From Pseudomonadota bacterium (lineage in GTDB: Bacteria; Pseudomonadota; Alphaproteobacteria; SHVP01): a stretch of DNA of 47,594 nt. Every line of letters starts with the position of its first letter. Position 1 is the first letter of the stretch. Positions 28,588 through 36,963 of this stretch are shown piece after piece. A model generated the notes under the pieces. That model saw only the letters and a list, made by a program, of their open reading frames with translations, was not told the origin of the DNA and ran no database searches. Both the position numbers and the translations under genes were made by a program. The stretch spans positions 1-47,594 of the forward strand of contig JADFIH010000007.1 in NCBI GenBank assembly GCA_022566715.1, given 5' to 3'.

Positions 28588-29719
28588 AATCCTCGAAACG
28601 GTCGGTCCTGACCTCGTCGAGGGAACCGTCGGGACGGCGTGCGTAGATCGCCGGCAAACCGACCCCGTTGAACCGGTGGGCCTTGGACATCGTGTAGGCC
28701 CCCATATTTAGAAACGTGATTCTGGAGCCGGGCGTCAAGGCCCTGTCGAACGAATATTGTCCAAACACGTCGCCGGCCAGGCAGGTGCAACCGGCAAGCA
28801 TATAGGAATGGAGCCCGCCATCGACGTGCCCCAGAACATCGGGTTCGAACTGAAACTCAAGAACCTCCGGCATGTGGTTCACCGTCGTGTCGAGGATCGC
28901 GATCTGGATATCGTCGCCGTCGAATATATCATGAACCGTCGCTTCGATCGTTCCACAGCGCCGCACGGCCGCGGCGCCGGGTTCGATGAAGACCTCGAGG
29001 CCGAATGTCTCGCGGAAGATCGCGACCGCCTCGTAAAAATCGGCGTAATCGCCCGCTGAATCAAATAGATAGCCGCCGCCCAAATTGATCCAATCGATTT
29101 GTTTCAGGACTTTGGGGATAACGTCTCGAATGTGCCGCGCCGTCGCGAGGAGGCCGGCGAAATCGGTGGCCTCGCAATTGGTGTGAAAATGAAGGCCCGT
29201 GACGCCGCGAAGGCCGGCGGGCTCCGACTCGATAAGGTCCGCCAGCCCGCCGATGGGCGTCCCGAGTTTCGAGTTCCGCCGGCAGGGGTCGTATCGGGGA
29301 TCGCGGATGAAGGACAGCTGTGGGTTCACACGGAGCCCAACCCGGGTCTCCGCCGACACCGCGCCGCGAAGACGGCGCCATTGGGAGAGGGAGTTAAAGG
29401 TGAGGTAGTCGAGACGCCCGCCGAACTCCTCCAGGGTTTTCTGCTCGATCAACGGACTTGTCAGGTGCAGTGTCGGGGCGCCGCCAAACTGCCGGTCGAC
29501 CAGACGGAGCTCGAAGAGAGAGCTGCAGGCGAATCCGTCGACCTTCGGCGCGACCCCACGAAGCACCGGCGAAAGCGAACACGCCTTGGGCGAATAGAGA
29601 AGCTTGCACGACGCTTGATCCGCGATCTTCCGGAGCAACGCCACGTCACGCCGCAAGGCCTTTTCGTCGATCACGAACGCCGGCGTATCAATCCCGTCCG
29701 CCAAAGTTACGCCTCCCAA
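28547..29719 (-). CDS. Carboxynorspermidine-decarboxylase-like (NspC-like) fold-type III PLP enzyme
   Basis: LLYSPKACSLSPVLRGVAPKVDGFACSSLFELRLV; GLRVNPQLSFIRDPRYDPCRRNSKLG; LHFHTNCEATDF; WINLGGGYLFD; FIEPGAAAVR; GCTCLAGDVFGQY. Confidence 0.82.
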   Translation of the reverse strand: MGGVTLADGIDTPAFVIDEKALRRDVALLRKIADQASCKLLYSPKACSLSPVLRGVAPKVDGFACSSLFELRLVDRQFGGAPTLHLTSPLIEQKTLEEFGGRLDYLTFNSLSQWRRLRGAVSAETRVGLRVNPQLSFIRDPRYDPCRRNSKLGTPIGGLADLIESEPAGLRGVTGLHFHTNCEATDFAGLLATARHIRDVIPKVLKQIDWINLGGGYLFDSAGDYADFYEAVAIFRETFGLEVFIEPGAAAVRRCGTIEATVHDIFDGDDIQIAILDTTVNHMPEVLEFQFEPDVLGHVDGGLHSYMLAGCTCLAGDVFGQYSFDRALTPGSRITFLNMGAYTMSKAHRFNGVGLPAIYARRPDGSLDEVRTDRFEDFAQNAGVTDIAVA

Positions 29720-29855
29720 TAATCCGCTGACACGGCGCCGTTGGGCCCACGGCCCCGCATCGCCGTCGTCCCGAAGTATAATTCAAACTCCGACCTCTTA
29801 GGTAAAACGAAAAACCGGGGCAAAACGAAAAATTCGTCCGCGCACATCGAATTCC

Positions 29856-31016
29856 CTAATCCAGGATGACGTGCGGAACAAAATTCGCATCTTCGCCCGT
29901 TATCAGGGTTCGGCCTTCGCGAATCGATACGCCGGCCGGCCGGCCGGCGATGATCCAGCACCCGACCAGCGGAAATCTCCCGTCGAATTCCGGAAGCGGA
30001 TGAAAAGCCTGCACGATGTGACCTTCCTCGCCATAGGGCCCGTCCTTGCGGGACAACGCCATGCCGTCACGCACGATCTCGATATTCGAGCCTTGGCGCG
30101 AAAGCAATGGTTTCCGAACATAGCTGTCCGATAGGGCGCCGGCCCGCGGATCGTCTTCAAAATAGGCCGGCAATAAATTGGGATGGCCTTCGAACATGTC
30201 CCATAACAGCGGCAGAAGTCCCTTGTTGGATAGGACCGCCTTCCAGGGCGGTTCCAGAAAATGCACGCCGCAGCCGACCAGAAATCGCCCGAACTCCTCC
30301 TCCATGATCCATTCCCAGGGGTAGAGTTTGAACAGGGTGGTGATGACCCGGTCCTCCAGGTCGGTGAACCGCCCCGACGCATCGACGCCGATATCTCTCA
30401 TGGCGAGAAGATTCGTTTCCAGACCGGCTTCCCGGGCACATTCCTCGAGGTACTTGGCGGTTTCGCGGTCGTCCTCGACATCCCTCAGGCAGGCCAGGTG
30501 CAACAGCCCCTCGGCCCCCATCGTCTGGAACGCGGCCACCAGATCTTCATGGAGCTCCGCGAATTGATCGCAGTCTGGCGGAATTAGACCGGCCGAAATG
30601 GCCTCTTCGAGCCAGACCCACTGAAAGACCGCCGACTCGTAGAGGGTCGTTGGCGTGTCGGCGTTGTACTCCAGCAGTTTGGCATCCCCGGCGCCGTCGT
30701 AGGAAAAGTCCAACCGGCCATAGAGGTCCTTTTCCCGGTTCCGCCAACTCGCCGCGATATAATCCCAGTATCCCTCGGGAATGCACAATCGGCGATAGAC
30801 CGTCTCGTCCGCCAGCGAGCGGTCGAGCAACTGGAAGCACATGTCGTCGATTTCCTCGGCCGGCTTTTCGAGATCGTTCTCGATTTGGCGCAGGGTGAAC
30901 CGGTAGTAGGCGGTCTCATCCCAAAAGGGGACCCCAGCGCCGGCGCTGTAGTCGTAGCCGTGCCGCAGGGCCGCGCCCTTCAGATCCGGCCGCTGGGCGA
31001 CAGGTATGCGTTGCAT
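29856..31016 (-). CDS. Glutathionylspermidine-synthase-like ATP-grasp amidoligase (YjfC/YgiC-like)
   Basis: LEYNADTPTTLYESAVFQW; WKAVLSNKGLLPLLWDMFEGHPNLLPAYF; YVRKPLLSRQGSNIEIV; VGCWIIAGRPAGVSIREG: GSP_synth domain motifs. Confidence 0.92.
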   Translation of the reverse strand: MQRIPVAQRPDLKGAALRHGYDYSAGAGVPFWDETAYYRFTLRQIENDLEKPAEEIDDMCFQLLDRSLADETVYRRLCIPEGYWDYIAASWRNREKDLYGRLDFSYDGAGDAKLLEYNADTPTTLYESAVFQWVWLEEAISAGLIPPDCDQFAELHEDLVAAFQTMGAEGLLHLACLRDVEDDRETAKYLEECAREAGLETNLLAMRDIGVDASGRFTDLEDRVITTLFKLYPWEWIMEEEFGRFLVGCGVHFLEPPWKAVLSNKGLLPLLWDMFEGHPNLLPAYFEDDPRAGALSDSYVRKPLLSRQGSNIEIVRDGMALSRKDGPYGEEGHIVQAFHPLPEFDGRFPLVGCWIIAGRPAGVSIREGRTLITGEDANFVPHVILD

Positions 31017-31095
31017 GGCGGTGGGGCCGTTCGGCGCCCGAGTCGCGGCGGGAAGGGCTGGTCAGCCGGGACGAACCGGTGGAATTTCCGTCCCC

Positions 31096-31788
31096 CTAGC
31101 GGCCTCGTTTCGCCTTCAGCCGGGCCAAGACGTCGCCGCCGCTGGCGCCGCCGCCGACGATTCCCGCGGCTTTCAATTTGGCGTCGAGGCTGACTTCCTC
31201 GGTGGATTCCGCGAGTTCACTGGCGGCCTCGAATTTCGCCGCCCGTTCGGCCTGCTTGGTTTTCAGCCTGTCCAGGCTGTCAAGTGCGCTACGCATGCTC
31301 GAGCCCGCCCCTGAATGACGCGCCGCCACGGCGGCCTGCGCCTTTTGCACTTTTTCGGTCGCCTTGACGGTATCGACCTGTTGCTTAAGCCGCTTCAGAT
31401 TCGCGTCGGTGTGGCTCACCGCCTTGCGCAGTTGCCCTTCGCTAACGGCGAATGATTTCGCGACGCCTTCCTCGCCCATCAACTCGGTCTCGAGACCGGC
31501 GATTTTTTCGGCGACCTCGGTCGCCAGCGCGTCGTCGCCCTTATCGAGCGCCTGCATGGCATAGCCCTCATATTCCGTGAGCGACGATTTCAGGCTTTCG
31601 ACCTTTTTGTCGGCCAATTTACGCTTGGCGATGATGCCGGTGAGGGCGTCCTTCGATTTGCCGAGCTCCTTGTCGGCGTCCCGGATCTCCTGGTCCAAGA
31701 TGCGCAGGATTTGATTGTCGACGATGGCCTCGCCGGCTTCACTAACGCCGCCGCGGACGGCCGTCGTAACTTTTCTCCAGATGCTCAT
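31096..31788 (-). CDS. PspA/IM30 family protein (YjfJ-like)
   Basis: MSIWRKVTTAVRGGVSEAGEAIVDNQILRILDQEIRDADKELGKSKDALTGIIAKRKLADKKVESL; long coiled coil. Confidence 0.9.
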   Translation of the reverse strand: MSIWRKVTTAVRGGVSEAGEAIVDNQILRILDQEIRDADKELGKSKDALTGIIAKRKLADKKVESLKSSLTEYEGYAMQALDKGDDALATEVAEKIAGLETELMGEEGVAKSFAVSEGQLRKAVSHTDANLKRLKQQVDTVKATEKVQKAQAAVAARHSGAGSSMRSALDSLDRLKTKQAERAAKFEAASELAESTEEVSLDAKLKAAGIVGGGASGGDVLARLKAKRGR

Positions 31789-31839
31789 GGCGTTTACGCT
31801 CCTCGTCAAATGTGAATGTGGGGTCTGCCGAACGTTCCG

Positions 31840-32475
31840 TCAGGCGACATCCCTCAGGTCCGACTGATAGGCCGCGGCGGCCTGCATGGCGTTGTCGGCC
31901 AGGGTCTCGATCTCGAAAATGACCGACTCCAAGATCGAGCCCGCGCTCAAGGAGCCGAACATTTCGTAATAGTCCTTGCCGTCCGGACCCAGCCGAATAC
32001 CGAACGTCGAAAGGGGGAGGAGCTTATGGGTCTTCAAAATAAATGTGTTGAAGGCCGCGGGGTCATTGACCTCGTCGACCGGCCACAGAAGCGTATCGAC
32101 AAGGATCTGGCTGCCGCTGACGCTCATGAGGACCGGCAAGTCGCCAAACTCCGTCATGGTGATGAGTATCCCCGGGTCGGTGCCTTCGACCAATTCCACC
32201 TCGATTTCGCCGTCGCCCGCGGGCTCGGATTGGCCGAGCGCCTTAAAGAGGGTTTCGGTGGTCCAGTTTCCGTCTTCGCTCATTTTGGTCTCCCTTACCG
32301 TCTTCGGAATGATCGGCATGACGCCGGCCCTTAACGCTGTTTCGCAGTCCTTCAATATCTTCGTATAGTCGGGCGGAATCCATATCTCCCGCTTTACGTA
32401 CCCTTTTTCGCGCAATCGCGCACGGTACCTGGACTGGTAGTAGGACGACTTCCTTGACGCCATAAATGAACCCAT
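31840..32475 (-). CDS. DUF2170 (YjfI-like) protein with N-terminal putative ribbon-helix-helix/MetJ-Arc-like region (alternative ATG at 32463)
   Basis: C-terminal DUF2170-like GDGEIEVELVEGTDPGILITMTEFGDLPVLMSVSGSQILVDTLLWPVDEVNDPAAFNTFILKTHKLLPLSTFGI; basic N-terminus SRKSSYYQSRYRARLREKGYVKREIWIPPDYTKILKDCETALR. Confidence 0.78.
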   Translation of the reverse strand: MGSFMASRKSSYYQSRYRARLREKGYVKREIWIPPDYTKILKDCETALRAGVMPIIPKTVRETKMSEDGNWTTETLFKALGQSEPAGDGEIEVELVEGTDPGILITMTEFGDLPVLMSVSGSQILVDTLLWPVDEVNDPAAFNTFILKTHKLLPLSTFGIRLGPDGKDYYEMFGSLSAGSILESVIFEIETLADNAMQAAAAYQSDLRDVA

Positions 32476-32480
32476 TCCGT

Positions 32481-32508
32481 TTATACATGTAACATATTAC
32501 ATGTATAA
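32481..32508. promoter_or_regulatory. Perfect palindromic operator candidate upstream of the DUF2170 gene
   Basis: TTATACATGTAA-CATA-TTACATGTATAA, 12-bp arms; overlaps a candidate minus-strand promoter TTGCAA (32513-32518) - 16 bp - TATGTT (32491-32496). Confidence 0.75.
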
Positions 32509-32572
32509 TAAATTGCAAGGGGTCGCAACGGAAAAATGTGGCGGGATCACCCCCCGGGATCATCCCCTTGGA

Positions 32573-32651
32573 GGGCCCGCGGGCCCGTAGGGCAAATCCG
32601 GGTTGACCGGATTCGCCCTGGGTTGATCCGCCTAAGGCGATCCATCAACCC
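32573..32651. repeat. Cluster of three consecutive palindromes/hairpins
   Basis: gggcccgcgggccc (32573-32586); agggcaaatccgg-gttga-ccggattcgccct (32589-32619, 12/13 pairs); gggttgat...atcaaccc with inner cgcc-taa-ggcg (32620-32651). Confidence 0.85.
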
Positions 32652-32752
32652 GGAGAGTTCACCTTAACTTAAATGCCTTAACTCATTTATATTACACGAA
32701 ATAACAACCCTGAACCGAACCGCGTCGTGGTCCCGGCTAAGCCGGAGCCACC

Positions 32753-33622
32753 CTAGAAAGTCGCGCCGGAACTCAAATAGTGATCCATGATTTCCGAGCC
32801 CGTGGCGAGCCAAACGCCGTCGTGGCCGCGGATGTATTCCAGCGCCGAATCGAGTGCATCGATGCGGTGGGGGACGCCGATCAAGAAGGGGTGCAGGCAA
32901 ATCGCCATGACGCGCCCCGACTCCGCGCCTTCGCGGTAAAGCACGTCGAACTGGCGCTTGATCATGGTCTCGAATTCTTCCGCCGTGCGGTTCTGAAACA
33001 TGAAGGCGGGAAAATCATTGATCTCCAGCGAATAGGGCACGGAGACCATCCGCTTGCCGCCGATGTCCATGAGGTAGGGCTGATCGTCGTTGGTGAAGTC
33101 GCAGAAGTATTCGCATCCCGCCTCCACCAGAATATCGAGGGTGTTCCACGACATACGGATATTGGGGCTCAACCAGCCGCGCGGCCGTTTGCCGGTGAAT
33201 TCCTCGATGCGGTCGAAGGTCGTGAAAATGGATTTGCGCTCATCCTCGAGTGACAGGCCGTCGGTCGAGCGGGCGTTGCTTTCGCCGTGCCCCATGAACT
33301 CCCAATCGAGCTTCATGGCCTCTTCCAAGACCTGCGGATAGGCGTCGCAGACCTCGCTGTTCAGGCAGACCGTGCCGCGGATGCCATGGCGCGATAGAAC
33401 ATCCATGATGCGGAAAACGCCGACGCGGGCGCCGTAGTCGCGCACGGACCAGCCGAGCACGTCGGGATTGGTGCCGATGCTGAAGGGGATGGCCTCGTTG
33501 AAGGGAAAGAACTCGATATTGGGTGCGACCCACAGGGCAACCCGCGCGCCGTCCGGCCAGGTCAGCTTGGGCCGGCCGCGAATTGGCGTGTAGGGGAACG
33601 GGCCATAGCGCCGTGGTTCCAT
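32753..33622 (-). CDS. Polysaccharide-deacetylase-family hydrolase (PuuE/allantoinase-like)
   Basis: VALWVAPNIEFFPFNEAIPFSIG; RVGVFRIMDVLSRHGIRGTVCLNSEVCDAYP; FMGHGESN; RPRGWLSPNIRMSWNTLDILVEAGCEYFCDFTNDDQPY; CLHPFLIGVPHR. Confidence 0.85.
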   Translation of the reverse strand: MEPRRYGPFPYTPIRGRPKLTWPDGARVALWVAPNIEFFPFNEAIPFSIGTNPDVLGWSVRDYGARVGVFRIMDVLSRHGIRGTVCLNSEVCDAYPQVLEEAMKLDWEFMGHGESNARSTDGLSLEDERKSIFTTFDRIEEFTGKRPRGWLSPNIRMSWNTLDILVEAGCEYFCDFTNDDQPYLMDIGGKRMVSVPYSLEINDFPAFMFQNRTAEEFETMIKRQFDVLYREGAESGRVMAICLHPFLIGVPHRIDALDSALEYIRGHDGVWLATGSEIMDHYLSSGATF

Positions 33623-33811
33623 GTCTTTCCTCCCTTTCCCGGCTGAGCCGGGCTCATTATGTTGGGATCAAAGTAGCGCGGCAGCCGCCCACGTCAATTC
33701 TTCGGGTCCCTTGGCCCCTTAGAGAGTGTTGCCGAGGCATCCGATAGCCCGATATGCTCACCGGCGATAATGAGTCCTGAGTTTCACATCAAGATTTGGC
33801 GGGTTTCATAA

Positions 33812-35362
33812 ATGGCAATGAAGTTAACGGACAAACCCGATGGCGGCCGCGTCGAAGCGATGCGCAGCTTTCGCTCGACCCTCGAATGGCTCGGCGACGA
33901 GGTTCACTACATCGAGAACCCGGTGAGCCCCCTCCTGGAGATGACCGCCATCACCAAGGCCTTCGACGGCGGTAAGGTGCTGGTTGCAAATAATATTACC
34001 GGGTATCCCGACGTCCGGATGATTTCCAGTCTCTACGCCACGCAGGACCGTACGGCGCGGCTGTTCGGGGTGGAGGAATACAAGGATGCGAAGTCCGTGA
34101 TCCTCCATTCCCTGCGCAATCCGATCGCGCCGAAGGAGGTCGAGGCCAAGGACGCGCCCTGCCAAGAAATCACCATCATGCCGGAGGAGTTCGATCAGGT
34201 CACCGATGTGCTGCCCATCGTCACGCATACACCGGAGGACGGCGGACGCATCTTCGGTTCGGGCCACCACTATTTCGGCCCGCCCTGGGTGCCCGATGGC
34301 GGCACGCAGTTCTCCATGTACCGCATGGCCTTTCGCGATTCGAACAAGTTCGCCTCGATCAACATGGTGCCGGGCGGGCAGGGCGACGTCATCTGTTCCC
34401 GCCACAAGGGCAAAAAGATCCCCTGTACGGTGAACATCTGCCCGCCGGTCGGGATCGAGCTCATGGGCGTCAGTTCCTTCAATCCCATCGTGTTTCCCGG
34501 CATGACGGACGAGATCGGCATGGCCGGCGCGCTGCAGGGATCGCCAGTGGAGATCGTCAAGGCGAAGACCGTCGACGCCTACGCCATCGCGCAATCCGAA
34601 TGGGTGCTCGAGGGCTACGTCCTGGAAGGGGAGCGGCGCTGGGAGACGGACGAAGCAGAGCGGCTGGGTAAACAGGGCGAGGCGAAATTGCACCCGGAAT
34701 GGGCGCGTTACATGGGCCGCGCCTACCGCACGCCGCGCTCCTTCGAGCTTACCGCGATCACCCGCCGGGCCGACAAACCCTTCTATTACACGCCGCACTT
34801 CGGCGCCATCTGGTACACGATTCCCTTCATCTGCGCGTCGATCTACGAGATGTGCGACCGCATGGCGCCGGGTTTCGTTCAGGACGTGGCCGGCTGGACG
34901 GGCCTTACCACCTGGGGTGGTATCGTCGTCAAGGTGAAGAAACAAAAGCGGTCCGACGAAGGGCTGCAACGCAACATCATGGGCGCGATTATGACGACCC
35001 ACCGGGGCATGCGCCTGTGCATCGTGGTCGACGAGGACATCAACATCTGGTCGCCCGAGGATGTGATGTGGGCCTTCCAAAGCCGTGTGAGCCCGCGCCG
35101 CGACATCGTGGTCTTCAACGAATATGGGCGCGGCCAGGCGTTCCAGCCCTCGGAGCTCAAGACCGGTCAAATCTCCGTCGCCGACGGCGGTATCGGTATC
35201 GACGCGACGGTTCCTCTTGGGGACCGCGAACATTACGAGCGCGCCGTTTACCCCGTCGCCGACATGGATTTTTCAAAGTGGTTCTCGGACGACGAGATTC
35301 GCGAACTCAAGGGCCTCCAAGATCCGTATTTCGATTTTCTCGGGAGGACGGGGTACGCTTGA
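33812..35362 (+). CDS. UbiD family (de)carboxylase
   Basis: DPxG-less but UbiD-like: VLVANNITGYPDVRMISSLYATQDRTARLFG, FSMYRMAFRDSNKFASINMVPGGQGDVICSRHKGKKIPCTVNICPPVGIELMG, MRLCIVVDEDINIWSPEDVMWAF. Confidence 0.9.
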   Translation: MAMKLTDKPDGGRVEAMRSFRSTLEWLGDEVHYIENPVSPLLEMTAITKAFDGGKVLVANNITGYPDVRMISSLYATQDRTARLFGVEEYKDAKSVILHSLRNPIAPKEVEAKDAPCQEITIMPEEFDQVTDVLPIVTHTPEDGGRIFGSGHHYFGPPWVPDGGTQFSMYRMAFRDSNKFASINMVPGGQGDVICSRHKGKKIPCTVNICPPVGIELMGVSSFNPIVFPGMTDEIGMAGALQGSPVEIVKAKTVDAYAIAQSEWVLEGYVLEGERRWETDEAERLGKQGEAKLHPEWARYMGRAYRTPRSFELTAITRRADKPFYYTPHFGAIWYTIPFICASIYEMCDRMAPGFVQDVAGWTGLTTWGGIVVKVKKQKRSDEGLQRNIMGAIMTTHRGMRLCIVVDEDINIWSPEDVMWAFQSRVSPRRDIVVFNEYGRGQAFQPSELKTGQISVADGGIGIDATVPLGDREHYERAVYPVADMDFSKWFSDDEIRELKGLQDPYFDFLGRTGYA

Positions 35363-35402
35363 GCCGGCGGCACGGGGCCTTTTTGGGGCGGAGCCGGAGA
35401 CG

Positions 35403-36947
35403 ATGAACACGACCGAGACCTACCGGTCCATGGCGGACTTGATCGCTGGCGGTGCGCGCGAACACGGTGGCCAAGTTTACATAAAGAGTGTCGATCAGGG
35501 CGGGAAGGAACTCACTTACACGCAGCTCCTGCACCTGACCAACCGGATCGCCCATTTCCTTGCGCGCCAGGGTCTTGGCCCGGCGGACCGCGTGCTGCTG
35601 CTGTCGGACAACAGCATCGAGTTCGTGCTCCTCTACCTGGGCGTCTTGCGCTATGGGGCGACGTTGGCGGCCGTCAACGTGGACGCCAACCGGCAGCACT
35701 TGGCGGCCATCTGCCGCGCCATCGATCCCAAGCTCGTGTTTTATGAGGACGGCCACGGCCTCGACGCGCTGTCGCGGGAGGCACCCGGAACGTGGCGGCC
35801 ACTTGGCGAGTGGCGGGAAGGCGGATCGAGCGGGCTGTTCGCGGAGCTCGACGGCTTCGCGCCGGACTACGGCGCGGCGCCCCTGTGTGGGCCCGACGAC
35901 CCGGCCGTCATTTTCTACACCTCGGGGACCGTGGCGCGGCCCAAGGGGGTGATCTACAGCCACCGCGTCCTCTTTTACAATTTCGACGCGGTCGGCGAGT
36001 GGATAGGCTTGAATCCGGGCGACCGCATTCTCGATTTCAGGCCCTACTCCTGGTGCTCGGCGATGGAGATGGGCCTTGGCGGACCGCTCTTGCGCGGGGC
36101 CACGGTCATCATGGCCCGACGTTTTTCGCGCAGCCGCTATTTCGAGTGGATTGCAGAGCATAAAGTTAACGTGGCCGTTTGCGTGCCGACCGCCATCAGC
36201 CGTCTCCTCGGCGATCCGGTGGATGTGGCGCCCGGCGGCTTATCGTCGTTGCGCTTCGTGGTGTCGAGTTCCGCGGCGCTTTTGGAGGAGCATTGGCGCG
36301 CCTTCGAAGCGCGCTATGGCGCCCGCGTCATCCAGGGATACGGCTCCAGCGAAGGCGGTTGGACCTGCGGGCAACCGCCAAATGCGCGCAAGTTCGGCAC
36401 CGTTGGTCCGCCACTCAAACACCAATTGCTGTGGATCGCCGATGCCGGGGGTGAGAGGTTGCCGAACGGCGCCATCGGCGAGATCGTCGTGGACGGTGGT
36501 AAGCAACAGGCTTCGGGATTTCTGTCGGATCAGGGAGAGGTTCAAATACGCGATCCCGCGCCGCTGCGAACCGGCGACCTTGGTTATCTCGATGAGGACG
36601 GCCACCTCGTAATCACCGGCCGGGCCAAGGACATCATCATCCGCGGCGGGGTCAACATCGCGCCGCTCGAGATCGATGCGGTGCTGGCCAGTCATCCCGC
36701 GGTGGCGGAGGCGGCCACGGTCGGTGTGCCGGATCAGGCCTATGGCGAGGAGGTCGTCAGCTATATTGCCTTGAAGCCCGGCGCCGCCGCGTCGGCGGAG
36801 GAACTTTCCGAGCACTGCCGGCGCAGGTTGCCGGAATTCAAAACGCCCAAGGCCATTATCTTTGCCGACAGCCTGCCTAAGACGGCGCGTGGTAAGCTCG
36901 ACCGCAAGGTTCTTGTCGAGCAGTGGCACAACGATCGGGCGCGCTAG
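35403..36947 (+). CDS. AMP-binding acyl/aryl-CoA synthetase
   Basis: VIFYTSGTVARPKGVIYSHR; QGYGSSEGGWTCG; LRTGDLGYLDEDGHLVITGRAKDIIIRGGVNIAPLEIDAVL; PKTARGKLDRKVL. Confidence 0.93.
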   Translation: MNTTETYRSMADLIAGGAREHGGQVYIKSVDQGGKELTYTQLLHLTNRIAHFLARQGLGPADRVLLLSDNSIEFVLLYLGVLRYGATLAAVNVDANRQHLAAICRAIDPKLVFYEDGHGLDALSREAPGTWRPLGEWREGGSSGLFAELDGFAPDYGAAPLCGPDDPAVIFYTSGTVARPKGVIYSHRVLFYNFDAVGEWIGLNPGDRILDFRPYSWCSAMEMGLGGPLLRGATVIMARRFSRSRYFEWIAEHKVNVAVCVPTAISRLLGDPVDVAPGGLSSLRFVVSSSAALLEEHWRAFEARYGARVIQGYGSSEGGWTCGQPPNARKFGTVGPPLKHQLLWIADAGGERLPNGAIGEIVVDGGKQQASGFLSDQGEVQIRDPAPLRTGDLGYLDEDGHLVITGRAKDIIIRGGVNIAPLEIDAVLASHPAVAEAATVGVPDQAYGEEVVSYIALKPGAAASAEELSEHCRRRLPEFKTPKAIIFADSLPKTARGKLDRKVLVEQWHNDRAR

Positions 36948-36963
36948 GGGCGCCCGTAACGCC

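Noticed and set aside
29930-29950. CGCCGGCCGGCCGGCCGGCG palindrome
   Set aside because: Lies within the ATP-grasp coding sequence (IAGRPAG) and is explained by GC-rich codon usage.
33824-35233. 469-aa minus-strand ORF opposite UbiD
   Set aside because: Antisense shadow ORF (rich in D/H/R/A/V, no recognisable motif) over a clear UbiD gene.
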